Counted from the stretch's first letter, positions 38,912 to 47,739 are shown. The stretch is 64,000 nt of DNA from Methanomicrobiaceae archaeon (GCA_016928355.1 JAFGKW010000056.1:1-64000); one strand, 5' to 3'. Notes: generated by a model not told the origin, from the sequence alone. Numbers and translations: made by a program.

Positions 38912-40090
38912 TCAAAACATTACCACAAAATCATCGTGAGAGACGACATTGACGAACTTTCCGCTTTCGTCCCTGAATTCGTCAACCCGGTCGGTTACTC
39001 TCTTCACCATACCACCGGTCGTAATTATCAGGGAGTTTCTGCCGGAGATAGCCTTCAGCAGGCATTTGTCGATCACACCGTATGTGAAGTTCAGGTCGAC
39101 TCCGTCATTCTCAGCCCTTTTCTTGGCATAAGAGCCCATGGCACCAACGAAGTCGATCCGGTCGCCTTCCAGATATTTTTTCAGGGATTCATCACCTAGA
39201 CGATCGGCATCGATTAGGTAGATCGATCCACATTCCTCACAGCAGTTCACCCCGGGGTTTATCTTATTCTCGATCATATGAACAAAATCAAGAACCGATT
39301 TAGGGAGTTTTTCCGATTCGGGCATACCCATCTCAAAGAGCGAATCATAGAGCTCGAGAAGAACGGGCTTTGATAATTTTGCATCCCGCAGCACCTTCCC
39401 GTCGGAAAATGCTCCGGCCGGTCTGCTGCATGTGATGATCTTTCCATTGTTCATCAGGATGACCCGGTCGGCCCACGGATATGCAAGCTCTACATCATGT
39501 GTAGATATTATCACGGTCTTTCCTTCCTGATTAAGCTCATCAAGAAGCTCCATGATACTCTCGGAACTTGCAGGATCAAGAGCGCTTGTCGGCTCGTCAA
39601 AGACAAGTACAGCAGGATTCATGGCAAGAATTCCTGCTATTGCGACTTTCTTCTTCTCGCCACCGGAGAGATGATGAGGAGGTCTGCGTTCAAACCCTGA
39701 AAGCCCGACATACATCAGGCCTTCCGAAACCGACCTACTGACCTCGTCCTCACTATAATCCAAATTGACAGGGCCAAAAGCAACATCCTGAAAGACCGTC
39801 GGAGCAATAATCTGGTGATCCGGATTCTGGAATACAAAACCAACCCTCTTCCGAAGTTCCCTCAGGGCATCGCGACTGTATGAAACGGGTTTTTCCCTGT
39901 ATACAACACTTCCCTTATCAGGCTTCAGCATACCGTTAAACATCAGGAGGAGGGTCGATTTCCCTGCACCGTTCGATCCGACGAGCGCAATCTTTTCACC
40001 CTCGTATATCTCCAGGTTTATCCCCTTAATGGCCTTCTGTCCACTGGGATAGCTGTATTCAATATTATTCAACCGGATTATCGGATTCAC
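38912..40090 (-). CDS. cbiO: Cobalt ECF transporter ATPase CbiO with extra C-terminal domain
   Basis: A 392-residue ABC ATPase. Walker A GSNGAGKSTLLL, Q-loop VGFVFQNPDHQIIAPTV, signature LSGGEKKKVAIAG, Walker B VLVFDEPTSALD and the switch ISTHDVE are intact. It energises cobalt uptake with CbiM, CbiN and CbiQ. CbiO is usually about 270-290 residues; here about 115 more follow, with a CC-x2-C group (VNCCEECGSIYLID) and a segment FVGAMGSYAKKRA ... SLIITTGGMVKRVTD of unknown role. The start overlaps the cbiQ stop by four bases. Confidence 0.92.
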   Translation of the reverse strand: MNPIIRLNNIEYSYPSGQKAIKGINLEIYEGEKIALVGSNGAGKSTLLLMFNGMLKPDKGSVVYREKPVSYSRDALRELRKRVGFVFQNPDHQIIAPTVFQDVAFGPVNLDYSEDEVSRSVSEGLMYVGLSGFERRPPHHLSGGEKKKVAIAGILAMNPAVLVFDEPTSALDPASSESIMELLDELNQEGKTVIISTHDVELAYPWADRVILMNNGKIITCSRPAGAFSDGKVLRDAKLSKPVLLELYDSLFEMGMPESEKLPKSVLDFVHMIENKINPGVNCCEECGSIYLIDADRLGDESLKKYLEGDRIDFVGAMGSYAKKRAENDGVDLNFTYGVIDKCLLKAISGRNSLIITTGGMVKRVTDRVDEFRDESGKFVNVVSHDDFVVMF

Positions 40091-40890
40091 TGGATTATTC
40101 CTCCATAAAGATCAATATCCCCGGTAAAAAACATGACACCCAGGAAGACTATCAGGTATAGAACCGATAAGATCAGGGGAGAACCGAAAACCGCTTTCTG
40201 TTCTCCAAGCATTGCAAATTTTCCGTTATAGCATCTCGCATCCATGGCACCGATCAGCCTCTCGCCTGATTCCCACGAATTGATGAAGAGCGCCCCGGAC
40301 ATCATCCCGAAGGATTCAATCGATCCCTTCTTCCTTCCGTATCCAAGCCGCATCAGCTGTGCGGTATAGATCATCTCAGCCTCCTCGATGAGGATGAAGA
40401 TATACCTGTATACAATCATCGCAAGTTCGATTATGAAATCCGGAATCCTGCATTTTTTTGCCAGTGTAAACGTCTCTGTCGCAGGAGTCGTCAGGGAGAT
40501 AAAAAACAGCGAACACATACCACCAAAGACGCGAGAGAATATCAAAACTCCCTCATTGATGCTGCCTTTCGTAACGGTCAGGGTCAAAAGCCCGAAGAGA
40601 TCCAATGAAAATATTACATCGCCGCTATTCCTGATAAAGATTATAACAAGAACACTGAATATGGCAAATCCAAGAGGAATCAGCAGTAGTTTCAGGTAAA
40701 ATCTCGGATTAATACCACCAAGAACAATAGTTATAAGACTTATCGACAGAGCTATTGCAAGTGGAGTCAGAAAACCGTCGGAAGATATGCAGATCAGTAT
40801 ACAGCCAAGACCAAGTATCAGTTTAACTGCAGGATTTACATCCCTTATTTTGCTCTCCTGCGCAATATCTTCCAGCAATTCGTAATACAT
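40087..40890 (-). CDS. cbiQ: Cobalt ECF transporter membrane subunit CbiQ
   Basis: A 267-residue membrane protein with about six helices. NPAVKLILGLGCILI at the N-terminus and the coupling motifs IPDFIIELAMIVYRYIF and, later, SWESGERLIGAMDARCYNG (the A-R-G-like ATPase contact) are characteristic. It links CbiM/CbiN to the CbiO ATPase. Its ATG follows the cbiN stop by 22 bases and its stop overlaps cbiO by four. Confidence 0.93.
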   Translation of the reverse strand: MYYELLEDIAQESKIRDVNPAVKLILGLGCILICISSDGFLTPLAIALSISLITIVLGGINPRFYLKLLLIPLGFAIFSVLVIIFIRNSGDVIFSLDLFGLLTLTVTKGSINEGVLIFSRVFGGMCSLFFISLTTPATETFTLAKKCRIPDFIIELAMIVYRYIFILIEEAEMIYTAQLMRLGYGRKKGSIESFGMMSGALFINSWESGERLIGAMDARCYNGKFAMLGEQKAVFGSPLILSVLYLIVFLGVMFFTGDIDLYGGIIQ

Positions 40891-40912
40891 CAGTTCACAG
40901 TTCTAAAAATAG

Positions 40913-41224
40913 TTAATTTGTATTCTTTTTAATTTTTCTCTCCGTGTACCAGGATCCAAATATCCATCCGATCAAAAGACCTCCTATTGTAGCCTGAAGT
41001 GCAAAGAGACAGGATTCAATTTCGCCTGATGGAGGAGTGAATGTATAATCAGAGTTGTCGATCCATGGCTCATAGCCGAGCTCTTCAACCATCTCTGAAC
41101 CTATACCGTCTGTTCCTCCCCAGCCTTCAACTCCGGAAGCCTGAACCATGGCGTCCGTATACAGGAATATCCCGATAAATATGATAATTGCGATTACAGT
41201 AATTATCTCGTACAGATATTTCAT
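40913..41224 (-). CDS. cbiN: Cobalt transport accessory protein CbiN
   Basis: A 103-residue protein with two membrane helices (residues 5-25 and 78-95) flanking an extracellular loop containing SGVEGWGGTDGIGSEMVEEL and the aromatic PWIDNSDYTFTPPSGEIESCLFAL, the expected CbiN pattern. CbiN assists cobalt loading of CbiM. It overlaps the cbiM stop by four bases. Confidence 0.92.
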   Translation of the reverse strand: MKYLYEIITVIAIIIFIGIFLYTDAMVQASGVEGWGGTDGIGSEMVEELGYEPWIDNSDYTFTPPSGEIESCLFALQATIGGLLIGWIFGSWYTERKIKKNTN

Positions 41225-41919
41225 TCCTCAATTCCTCCTTTGACCTTCTCCATCTTTTCTTCTGTCATAACTTTCATCTTCAGCAGAAGTTCAGGTTTGA
41301 GCATAATTATATATTTGAATATCACGACAAATACAAGACCTTCAACTATAGCAAGCGGGATCTGCGTTATTGCAAAAACACCAAGGAAAGCTGCAAATGA
41401 TGGTAGGAAGCCTCCGGCGGTTGCAGGGAATGCAAGTGCCAGTTCAAGTGCGGTTACGCAATACGTTACAAGGTCGCATAAAAATGCAGCAATGAACACA
41501 ATTGCAAAGAAATTTACATTCAGTTTATCAAGACCCTTATACGCGTAGTAACCAACGAAAGGACCGACTATTGCCATCGAGAACATATTGGCACCAAGTG
41601 TTGTAAGGCCACCATGTGCAAGAAAAAGCGACTGGAATAAAAGAACGATAAAACCAAGTACTGCAGTAATCCAAGGTCCGAATGTAATAGCCGATAATGC
41701 TGTTCCTGTCGGATGTGAGCAGCTCCCGGTAACAGACGGCAGTTTAAGGGCCGAAAGAACGAATATGAAACCCCCTGCGACTCCAAGAAGCGGAAGAACC
41801 TCACGGTTCTCATCCATAATTTTCTTCAGTTTGTAAAAACCATATATAAGGCACGGCAGTGCCAGAATCCACCATATCTGCCACCAGGGGCTGGGCAGAA
41901 AACCTTCCATAATATGCAT
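41221..41919 (-). CDS. cbiM: Cobalt ECF transporter substrate-binding subunit CbiM
   Basis: A 232-residue membrane protein. The N-terminal MHIMEGFLPSPWW supplies the metal ligands (start Met, H2) that define CbiM; later helices contain GSCSHPTGTALSAITFGPW and AHGGLTTLGANMFSMAIVGPF. Family members transport cobalt or, as NikM, nickel; the adjacent corrin genes argue for cobalt. First gene of cbiMNQO, all overlapping or nearly so. Confidence 0.95.
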   Translation of the reverse strand: MHIMEGFLPSPWWQIWWILALPCLIYGFYKLKKIMDENREVLPLLGVAGGFIFVLSALKLPSVTGSCSHPTGTALSAITFGPWITAVLGFIVLLFQSLFLAHGGLTTLGANMFSMAIVGPFVGYYAYKGLDKLNVNFFAIVFIAAFLCDLVTYCVTALELALAFPATAGGFLPSFAAFLGVFAITQIPLAIVEGLVFVVIFKYIIMLKPELLLKMKVMTEEKMEKVKGGIEE

Positions 41920-41952
41920 TTTTTATACCTCCACAAATTAAAATGACTAAAC

Positions 41953-41995
41953 CCAAATGTTTTGGATTTAACAAAATAATTTTAGAGTTATAACT
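41953..41995. promoter_or_regulatory. Palindromes between divergent cbiM and cbiA
   Basis: The 170-bp AT-rich gap contains CCAAA-TGT-TTTGG (41953-41965) and the perfect 10-bp palindrome AGTTATAACT (41986-41995), either of which could be an operator for a metal- or corrinoid-responsive regulator acting on both directions. The AGTTATAACT unit could also serve as TATA for cbiM, about 67 bases from its start. No cobalamin riboswitch features (no long conserved B12 box) were recognised. Confidence 0.35.
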
Positions 41996-42089
41996 ATTTA
42001 TTTTTAATTTTTTTATAAGTCGTCGAGTAACAGAAAAATTGCTTAAAAAAACGCAAAATAATAATACTTGCCGGCAATAACTGATCTTA

Positions 42090-43424
42090 ATGATTCCCGC
42101 AATAATTGTCGCAGGTACCCACAGCGGATGCGGAAAAACCACTATCTCAGGAGCCCTGATGGCTGCTCTTGTAAAAAGAGGACTCACCGTCCAGCCATTT
42201 AAAGTGGGACCGGATTTCATTGATCCAACCCACCATACAGCAATATGCGGGAGGTACTCAAGAAATCTAGACCCGTACATGATGGGGAAAGAAGGATTAA
42301 TAGACACATTCTCAAGAGCCTGCAAAGGAGCTGACATTGCAGTTATTGAAGGTGTCATGGGCCTTTATGACGGACTTGACGGGGGAGATACAGGAAGCAC
42401 AGCTCATGTCTCAAAAATACTGGGGATACCCGTGGTACTTATTGCTGATGCAAAAGGAAGTTCAAGAAGCATCAACGCGGTTGTGAAGGGATTTGAATCA
42501 TTTGACAGGGAAGTCAATATTACCGGTGTTATATTCAACAGGATCGGAAGCGAAAGACACAGAAGGATGATCGAATGCTCTATTGTTAAAAAGGCATACG
42601 GATGGATACCGTACGAAAAAGATAAAACAGTTGAAAGCCGTCATCTTGGAATTCAGATGGCATACGAAACCAGCACAATCTCTGAATTCGCAGGAGTCCT
42701 GGAGGATAATTGTAATATTGATGCAATTCTGGATGATGCCGGGAGCAGTATCAATAACAAGGATTCAGTGTTAATAGAGAAAGTTAAAGAAAAAAAAATA
42801 AAAATTGGTATTGCTCATGATATGGCATTCAATTTCTATTATTCAGATAATCTGGATATATTAAGGAGATATGGTGCGGAACTGGTCTTTTTCAGCCCCA
42901 TTGCCGACAGAATGCCCAAAGTGGATGCCCTTTATCTCGGCGGGGGTTATCCCGAACTTTTCGGAGAGCAGCTTGAAAGATCAAAATGCAGGGATGATAT
43001 CAAAAGGGCTGCAGATTCCGGACTGCCTGTTTATGCAGAATGCGGTGGACTCACATACCTTACCGAAAGAATAGAGATCGACAATATAAAATCTGAAATG
43101 TGCGGGCTTATTCCGGCAGAGACCATAAAGATGGACAGATTTCAGGCCCTGGGTTATATAGATGCCGAATGCACTGCAGGAGGGTGCATAATACCGAGAA
43201 ATACATGCTTCAGAGGGCATGAATTTCACTATACAAAACTCACAGGACTGGGAGATGTTAAATTTGCATTAAAACTGAGAAGAGGGAATGGAATTGAAAA
43301 TGGAAAAGACGGGATCTATGTCAAAAATATATTAGCAGGATATACTCATGCCTATTTTACTGAAAATTTCGCAAAAGGTTTTATCGATAATGTACTCCTT
43401 AAAAAAAGGGCTTCTACCATCTAA
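42090..43424 (+). CDS. cbiA: Cobyrinate a,c-diamide synthase (CbiA; CfbB paralogue possible)
   Basis: A 444-residue glutamine amidotransferase. N-terminal P-loop VAGTHSGCGKTTISGAL, VGPDFIDPTHH and IEGVMGLYDGLDG; C-terminal class I glutaminase with nucleophile C318 in VYAECGGLTYL and H-E-F-H near 387-390, plus LAGYTHAYF. It amidates the a and c acetate side chains of cobyrinate using ATP and glutamine. The close paralogue CfbB does the same on Ni-sirohydrochlorin for coenzyme F430; sequence alone does not separate them here, but the position beside cbiMNQO and the cbi operon favours CbiA. Confidence 0.88.
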   Translation: MIPAIIVAGTHSGCGKTTISGALMAALVKRGLTVQPFKVGPDFIDPTHHTAICGRYSRNLDPYMMGKEGLIDTFSRACKGADIAVIEGVMGLYDGLDGGDTGSTAHVSKILGIPVVLIADAKGSSRSINAVVKGFESFDREVNITGVIFNRIGSERHRRMIECSIVKKAYGWIPYEKDKTVESRHLGIQMAYETSTISEFAGVLEDNCNIDAILDDAGSSINNKDSVLIEKVKEKKIKIGIAHDMAFNFYYSDNLDILRRYGAELVFFSPIADRMPKVDALYLGGGYPELFGEQLERSKCRDDIKRAADSGLPVYAECGGLTYLTERIEIDNIKSEMCGLIPAETIKMDRFQALGYIDAECTAGGCIIPRNTCFRGHEFHYTKLTGLGDVKFALKLRRGNGIENGKDGIYVKNILAGYTHAYFTENFAKGFIDNVLLKKRASTI

Positions 43425-43461
43425 TATATAAACCTGAAAAGGGCAAAATTAAGCAGGAAAT

Positions 43462-43647
43462 ATGATCTCGAAAAAGATCCTTGAAAACAGTGAGACATTC
43501 TCACTAATAATCCAACTGACGGATATTGCCACTGCAGCACATGAGCGGGGCGACTCTGAAACAAGGGACAAGGCACTTGAAGAGATAAAAGAGATCAGAA
43601 GGCAGCTCCTTGGCCAGAAAGTCGAAAGCACTCATGATAAAGAATGA
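43462..43647 (+). CDS. Small conserved-looking hypothetical protein, 61 residues
   Basis: A 61-residue mostly helical protein (MISKKILENSETFSLIIQL..., ending QKVESTHDKE) with GCAGGAAAT as a ribosome site just before the ATG. No cysteines or membrane segment. I cannot name the family; it resembles short helical proteins frequent in methanogens. It follows cbiA by 37 bases and may be cotranscribed. Confidence 0.5.
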   Translation: MISKKILENSETFSLIIQLTDIATAAHERGDSETRDKALEEIKEIRRQLLGQKVESTHDKE

Positions 43648-43685
43648 AAATCATCCTTTTTAGAAAAAAATAATTGTATTTCTGA

Positions 43686-44807
43686 TTAAAGATCGAAGCT
43701 CCCATAACTCCCACCGCCTCCGGGATGAAGCGTAATCTTTCCTTTTCTGAATTTAATTATCGCTTCAGCTATTCTTACATCCACATATGATAGTTCCTCA
43801 TATGGGAGATCGATTAAAATCGAAATCTCGTTACCCAGCGTATTGATAAATGACCAGTATAAATCCATACATTTCTTTGTACATGGTGATGATGTGCCCA
43901 GAATCTTCTGGATTATCTCTCCAAGAGGGACTATATGACAATATGGAGGCCTCTCTTCAGACCGCAGACCCTCTTTACTGTGACCCAGGGTCCTGTCACG
44001 CACACCCATCTTGATGCTGCCCCCGTCATGAGGACACTTCCATGAGAAATTTTCCGCCTCTGATAATGAATACTGAGTATAGCACCGAGTACATGCGGTC
44101 CGGTTATACTTCCCTTCTTCGGGGAAAAAACCCGCATTCAACAAAATCTTTCCTCCCACAACCGCTTCAAGGACAGACTTTACGCTCAGGTCCTTAATGT
44201 CAATCCTGTTGAACTCCCGCCCGAGTTTATGAAGTTGCGGGCTGTGGGCATCTGAATTTGAGAGGAAAGATATACCTGAAAGCTCCGGAATATTCTCTCC
44301 ATATGAAGTATCCGCACTCAGACCCAGTTCAAGAAAGTCAACACGCTCATCTCCATAGCAGTCGTGGAGTGAATCAAACCTGCCATAAAGACCGGTCCAT
44401 GGAGTGAATGCATGGGCAGGACCGATATATGCTCCTGCATTATGAACTATCTCTGCAATCCCTTCGCCACTGAGATTTACATGAGGGCGGCCGTCCTTAT
44501 CTATATTCTTACTGAAGGGCCTGAGTTGATCAGCAATAATCTCCGCCTGCTCAAAATTTTTCATTAGAATCAGGTGGTGAACCCTTCCTTCAGCCTGGAC
44601 TTCAGCCGTTGGAATCACAGTTACATCCTGGTCTTCCCGAATATATTCAGTCCACATCTTCCTCCACACCGGGTGGAGTGCATCACCGGAACCAAGGACT
44701 TCCAGTCCTTTTATCACGCAGGAATTCAGAAGATTTTCAGGAGTTGTATTTTTTGATGAAGCCATCGAGAAAAGAGAGTGAATATGTAAATCCGCATTGC
44801 AGATCAT
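43686..44807 (-). CDS. endQ: Endonuclease Q-type PHP nuclease
   Basis: A 373-residue protein of the archaeal EndoQ family. PHP metal motifs: NADLHIHSLFSMA at the start, then GSGDALHP, PAHAFTPWTG and SNSDAHSPQLH; a zinc module CTRCYTQYSLSE...WKCPHDGG follows near residues 238-265. EndoQ nicks DNA 5' of deaminated bases, abasic sites and similar lesions. Length is slightly shorter than the Thermococcus protein (about 424). It follows the PAC2 gene with a four-base gap and may be cotranscribed with the translation cluster. Confidence 0.88.
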   Translation of the reverse strand: MICNADLHIHSLFSMASSKNTTPENLLNSCVIKGLEVLGSGDALHPVWRKMWTEYIREDQDVTVIPTAEVQAEGRVHHLILMKNFEQAEIIADQLRPFSKNIDKDGRPHVNLSGEGIAEIVHNAGAYIGPAHAFTPWTGLYGRFDSLHDCYGDERVDFLELGLSADTSYGENIPELSGISFLSNSDAHSPQLHKLGREFNRIDIKDLSVKSVLEAVVGGKILLNAGFFPEEGKYNRTACTRCYTQYSLSEAENFSWKCPHDGGSIKMGVRDRTLGHSKEGLRSEERPPYCHIVPLGEIIQKILGTSSPCTKKCMDLYWSFINTLGNEISILIDLPYEELSYVDVRIAEAIIKFRKGKITLHPGGGGSYGSFDL

Positions 44808-44811
44808 AATA

Positions 44812-45567
44812 TCACCCGATATAGCTCAATTCCTCTTCAGTCTTTGATTGGTCCAGGGATTTCAGCCTTTCCAAAAAGACCTCCATCTCAACGGCTCTTT
44901 CCTGAAGTTTCGTAGAATCAACATCTATACCGATCATCTTCGATAATACTTCAAGAAGGCTGTTGGAACTTTTGGGATCGACGATATAGCCGGAAGTCTC
45001 TCCCATAAGACATATACCTTCAATTCCACGTTTTGCACCAAGACCAAGGAGAAGTCCGGAAGCCCCTATAATGCCTCCGCCAGGTTCATCCTGGGCAAAG
45101 ACTGCTCCCGCACCTGTAACCTCATCCTTAAGTTTTTCATCATTCACGGCAGCCAGTACACGGATATCCTGGATTAGATGGCCAACACCGTATCCCCCAA
45201 GAGTATAGATTCTCTTTACACCCATTTTCTCAGCTATGTCAAGGTAGGTGTCAGCAAGAATGTAATGCCCTTCTGCGGATCCACTCTGAAAGTCGCCGAT
45301 GAGAAACATTATGCTTCTTTCACCGTCACAGTATCTGTAGATCTCGTTTTTAGGCAGATGTGCCACTCCGGTTTCGTCAATGAGGACCTGGGGAGGGAAA
45401 AAAATGGATCTGATCTCCGCAATCTTCTCTGCACCCAGCTCTTCCATAATATGTTCAGCTGCAAGTTTTCCAACCTGACCTACACCGGGAAGCCCTTCTA
45501 TCATTATTTCACAGGAAAAGTCATCAGAATCTTTTCCAAAAAAGTCTATTGAGATCTCTTCAATCAT
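44812..45567 (-). CDS. PAC2-family (proteasome assembly chaperone-like) protein
   Basis: A 251-residue protein: MIEGLPGVGQVGKLAAEHI, RSIFFPPQVLIDETGVAHLP, RIYTLGGYGVGHL and GASGLLLGLGAKRGIEGICLMGETSGY. Archaeal PAC2 proteins are related to eukaryotic proteasome assembly chaperones; many sit in the L44e-S27e-aIF2-alpha-Nop10 operon, as here. A charged C-terminal helix ends it. The ATG overlaps the nop10 end by eight bases and is preceded by AGGAGGGAGATG. Confidence 0.9.
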   Translation of the reverse strand: MIEEISIDFFGKDSDDFSCEIMIEGLPGVGQVGKLAAEHIMEELGAEKIAEIRSIFFPPQVLIDETGVAHLPKNEIYRYCDGERSIMFLIGDFQSGSAEGHYILADTYLDIAEKMGVKRIYTLGGYGVGHLIQDIRVLAAVNDEKLKDEVTGAGAVFAQDEPGGGIIGASGLLLGLGAKRGIEGICLMGETSGYIVDPKSSNSLLEVLSKMIGIDVDSTKLQERAVEMEVFLERLKSLDQSKTEEELSYIG

Positions 45568-45715
45568 TTTTCATCTCCCTCCTGTATCTCCCATAACTGT
45601 CCTGCGGAGAGTACCGGGGAGGGTGAGAATTACAGGTACTGTTTCCACAGACAGGGCAAATAGATAAGAGTGTATAACGCCCGTCATCAGGGCATTTTCT
45701 GATTTTTTTGGTCAT
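45560..45715 (-). CDS. nop10: H/ACA ribonucleoprotein component Nop10
   Basis: A 51-residue gene translated here directly from the reverse strand: it begins MTKKIRKCPDDGRYTLLSIC and has the zinc pair C8...C20-P-V-C23 and the segment SHPPRYSPQDSYGRYRR that is diagnostic for Nop10. Nop10 joins Cbf5, L7Ae and Gar1 in the RNA-guided pseudouridylation particle. The start codon shares one base with the aIF2-alpha stop (TGATG) and its end overlaps PAC2 by eight bases, so it sits inside a fully coupled operon. Confidence 0.95.
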   Translation of the reverse strand: MTKKIRKCPDDGRYTLLSICPVCGNSTCNSHPPRYSPQDSYGRYRREMKND

Positions 45716-46500
45716 CAGTTCTTTCCGGATTTTTGTTTCCGGACAAATTCACCATAGCCGTCAGCTCTCTCCACAACCCCTATGGCAGCAGTGGCAACTT
45801 TGTTGATGGCCTTTTCAGCAGACTTATAGTCGGGAGCTGTTACCTTGACCCTGTATTTGGGCGCACCGACATAGAAGAGTTCAATTTCAACGTCATCAAC
45901 CTTGGGTTGTGCACTCCTGAGAGCTCTGCGGATAACATTTACCCCGTCAGGTTTATTGGAAGTCAGAATTAATGTGCCTGAAATTGTTACTTTTGAAAGT
46001 TTTACATTTTCATTTGCAATGGACACCAATGAATCCGATACCTTTTTTTCCAAGCCCAGTTTCTTTAGTGTCACTTCCTCATCAGTCAGAATATCTTCAA
46101 AGACGGGAAAGAGAGCCCCATATTCTCTATAGAAGATCTTTTCGATCTCATCCCCTGGAAAACCGCTAGCTTCGGATATGAATTCGATCCATTTCCTTGC
46201 TTTCTGCTCGTTCTTCCATTCATTGATCTTTTCTTTCCGCTGATGATCATTGACATCCTTTAAAGAGAGATCAATATGCCCACGGCTGGTATTAACATGA
46301 AGAACCTTACAGACAACCTTCTGTCCTTCCCTTACAAAATCACGGATATGCTTAATCCAGCCACGCGCAACTTCTGCTATAGGGATAAGACCTTCGCGGT
46401 TATTGTACTCATCCAGAGTGACAAATGCAACAAAATCCTTTACGTTTGTCACTGTGCATACTACAAGTTCCCCTTCGTCCGGCCACTCTCTCTCGTACAT
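45715..46500 (-). CDS. eif2a: Translation initiation factor aIF2 subunit alpha
   Basis: A 261-residue protein with an N-terminal S1 domain (EGELVVCTVTNVKDFVAFV ... EGLIPIAEVARGWIKHIRD), a helical middle domain and a C-terminal alpha-beta domain (GVNVIRRALRSAQPKVDDVEIELFYVGAPKYRV, in part). It binds initiator tRNA together with aIF2-beta/gamma. Operon position between S27e and Nop10 is the usual archaeal one. Confidence 0.96.
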   Translation of the reverse strand: MYEREWPDEGELVVCTVTNVKDFVAFVTLDEYNNREGLIPIAEVARGWIKHIRDFVREGQKVVCKVLHVNTSRGHIDLSLKDVNDHQRKEKINEWKNEQKARKWIEFISEASGFPGDEIEKIFYREYGALFPVFEDILTDEEVTLKKLGLEKKVSDSLVSIANENVKLSKVTISGTLILTSNKPDGVNVIRRALRSAQPKVDDVEIELFYVGAPKYRVKVTAPDYKSAEKAINKVATAAIGVVERADGYGEFVRKQKSGKN

Positions 46501-46508
46501 ATGAATTA

Positions 46509-46697
46509 TTACTCGTTAGCAGCAATAATGTCTGCCTTGATTTCCGCATTGCCGCCGCTTGGTTCAGCCAGAACCTTGCCGCAGACAACACAGTTGACTA
46601 CAGTGCTGGCTCTCTGGAAAATAACCTGCTCGTTCTCACAATCCGGACACTTTACTGTATAAAACTTCGTCCTGTTTTCTCTGTTTACTCTGACCAT
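46509..46697 (-). CDS. rps27e: Ribosomal protein S27e
   Basis: A 62-residue zinc-ribbon protein: VKCPDCENEQVIFQRAS, then VVNCVVCGKVLAEPSGG. Small-subunit protein at the 3' end of 16S rRNA. Follows L44e by five bases and precedes aIF2-alpha by eight. Confidence 0.96.
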   Translation of the reverse strand: MVRVNRENRTKFYTVKCPDCENEQVIFQRASTVVNCVVCGKVLAEPSGGNAEIKADIIAANE

Positions 46698-46702
46698 TTA
46701 AT

Positions 46703-46981
46703 TCACTCCGTAAGTTCAAATTTACCTGCTTTAACACCGGATCTAAGGTGAGCCTTGCCGCACTTTGAGCACCTGTATCTTACATTGATCCTCTTTGTCG
46801 GTTTATCCCCACCAGGAACCTTGGAGAACTTCCCCATGTTGCCTACCTTACTTCTGCGTGCTTTCTGTCGATCGATCCAATGCAGGTGAAGATCACGGCC
46901 TTTCTTTACTTTCTCGACCTCGTGAACTTCGTGTGTTCTGCAATACGGACAATATGTCTTGAACTTCGTTGGCATTTTCAT
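46703..46981 (-). CDS. rpl44e: Ribosomal protein L44e
   Basis: A 92-residue protein: [20 protein letters not shown], then [17 protein letters not shown] and a C-terminal [15 protein letters not shown] zinc site. Large-subunit E-site protein. First gene of the L44e-S27e-aIF2-alpha-Nop10-PAC2 operon; its promoter appears to lie at 47091-47103 in the end of the gins gene. Confidence 0.96.
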   Translation of the reverse strand: MKMPTKFKTYCPYCRTHEVHEVEKVKKGRDLHLHWIDRQKARRSKVGNMGKFSKVPGGDKPTKRINVRYRCSKCGKAHLRSGVKAGKFELTE

Positions 46982-47077
46982 AAAATCTCAAGCCCCTTAT
47001 ACTGGAATATTCATCCGGATCACAAAGACCCGGCGATCCCGGAAATCAGGTAATGATTTACCGATTAAATCTCATTA

Positions 47078-47737
47078 TTATTTGCCAACCCTTATATTTA
47101 AGGCTATGTTGCGACTGAATAAAACTGACGCATTTTTTTCCGGCAGCATAACAATATCTTCTCTCGAGAGCGTATAGATCCTTCCGTCAAGCCCCATAAA
47201 TGAATCGATATCCTCAGAAAGATATACAGGCTTATATTCCGGTGATTCATCCTCTGAATCGGATACATTCTCTGGAAAATGTTCATTTTCTGCAGGCATT
47301 CTCTCTTCAGCCAGGGAAGGGGGAGATAACTCCTCAGCAGTTATTGGAATAGAAACAGTCTGCATTTCGGACTCTATCATGAGGTTTCTGCATTTTTTTA
47401 CGGATTTTAAGATATCCTCATACATCTCCCTCTCTGCCGGAAGCATTCTTTTCATCTCCTCTTTCGCCGTTTTTCCGCCCTGAACCGTCACCAGAGCAAG
47501 TTTGATAATTTTGTTAAGGCGGAGAGAGGAGATGTCCTGAAGAGTTGAAACGACACTCTCTATCTCGTCTATCAGTTCGCTCCCGCGCCGGGTCATGAAA
47601 TGATCAATCGATTTTGCCTCGGAATAAAGATCCTGGAGATACTTTGCTGAGTCTGTAAAGGTCTCAGAACTGATCTCTGCGAGCCTGCCGCTTTCTCTTT
47701 CTTCAAGGATAATTAATCGAAGATAATCCAGATCCAT
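47078..47737 (-). CDS. gins51: GINS complex subunit (Gins51-like)
   Basis: About 219 residues from the ATG at 47735-47737; the longer frame would extend into priS. The N-terminal helical domain (MDLDYLRLIILEERESGRLAEI, in part) and the conserved RLNKIIKLAL segment match the archaeal GINS A domain; a long acidic linker leads to a C-terminal beta domain (FMGLDGRIYTLSREDIVMLP ... NIALNIRVGK). GINS activates the MCM helicase. It starts three bases after the priS stop, the usual archaeal pairing. Confidence 0.85.
   Translation of the reverse strand: MDLDYLRLIILEERESGRLAEISSETFTDSAKYLQDLYSEAKSIDHFMTRRGSELIDEIESVVSTLQDISSLRLNKIIKLALVTVQGGKTAKEEMKRMLPAEREMYEDILKSVKKCRNLMIESEMQTVSIPITAEELSPPSLAEERMPAENEHFPENVSDSEDESPEYKPVYLSEDIDSFMGLDGRIYTLSREDIVMLPEKNASVLFSRNIALNIRVGK
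47091..47103 (-). promoter_or_regulatory. TATA box of the L44e operon
   Basis: On the reverse strand CCTTAAATATAAG, a near-consensus archaeal TATA element, is located within the last codons of the gins gene. Transcription would start near 47065, leaving a leader of about 85 bases before L44e. Confidence 0.45.
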
Positions 47738-47739
47738 AC

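Noticed and set aside
41920-42089. Cobalamin riboswitch before cbiM/cbiA
   Set aside because: The gap is short and AT-rich, with no B12-box-like conserved core; archaeal cobalamin riboswitches are rare.
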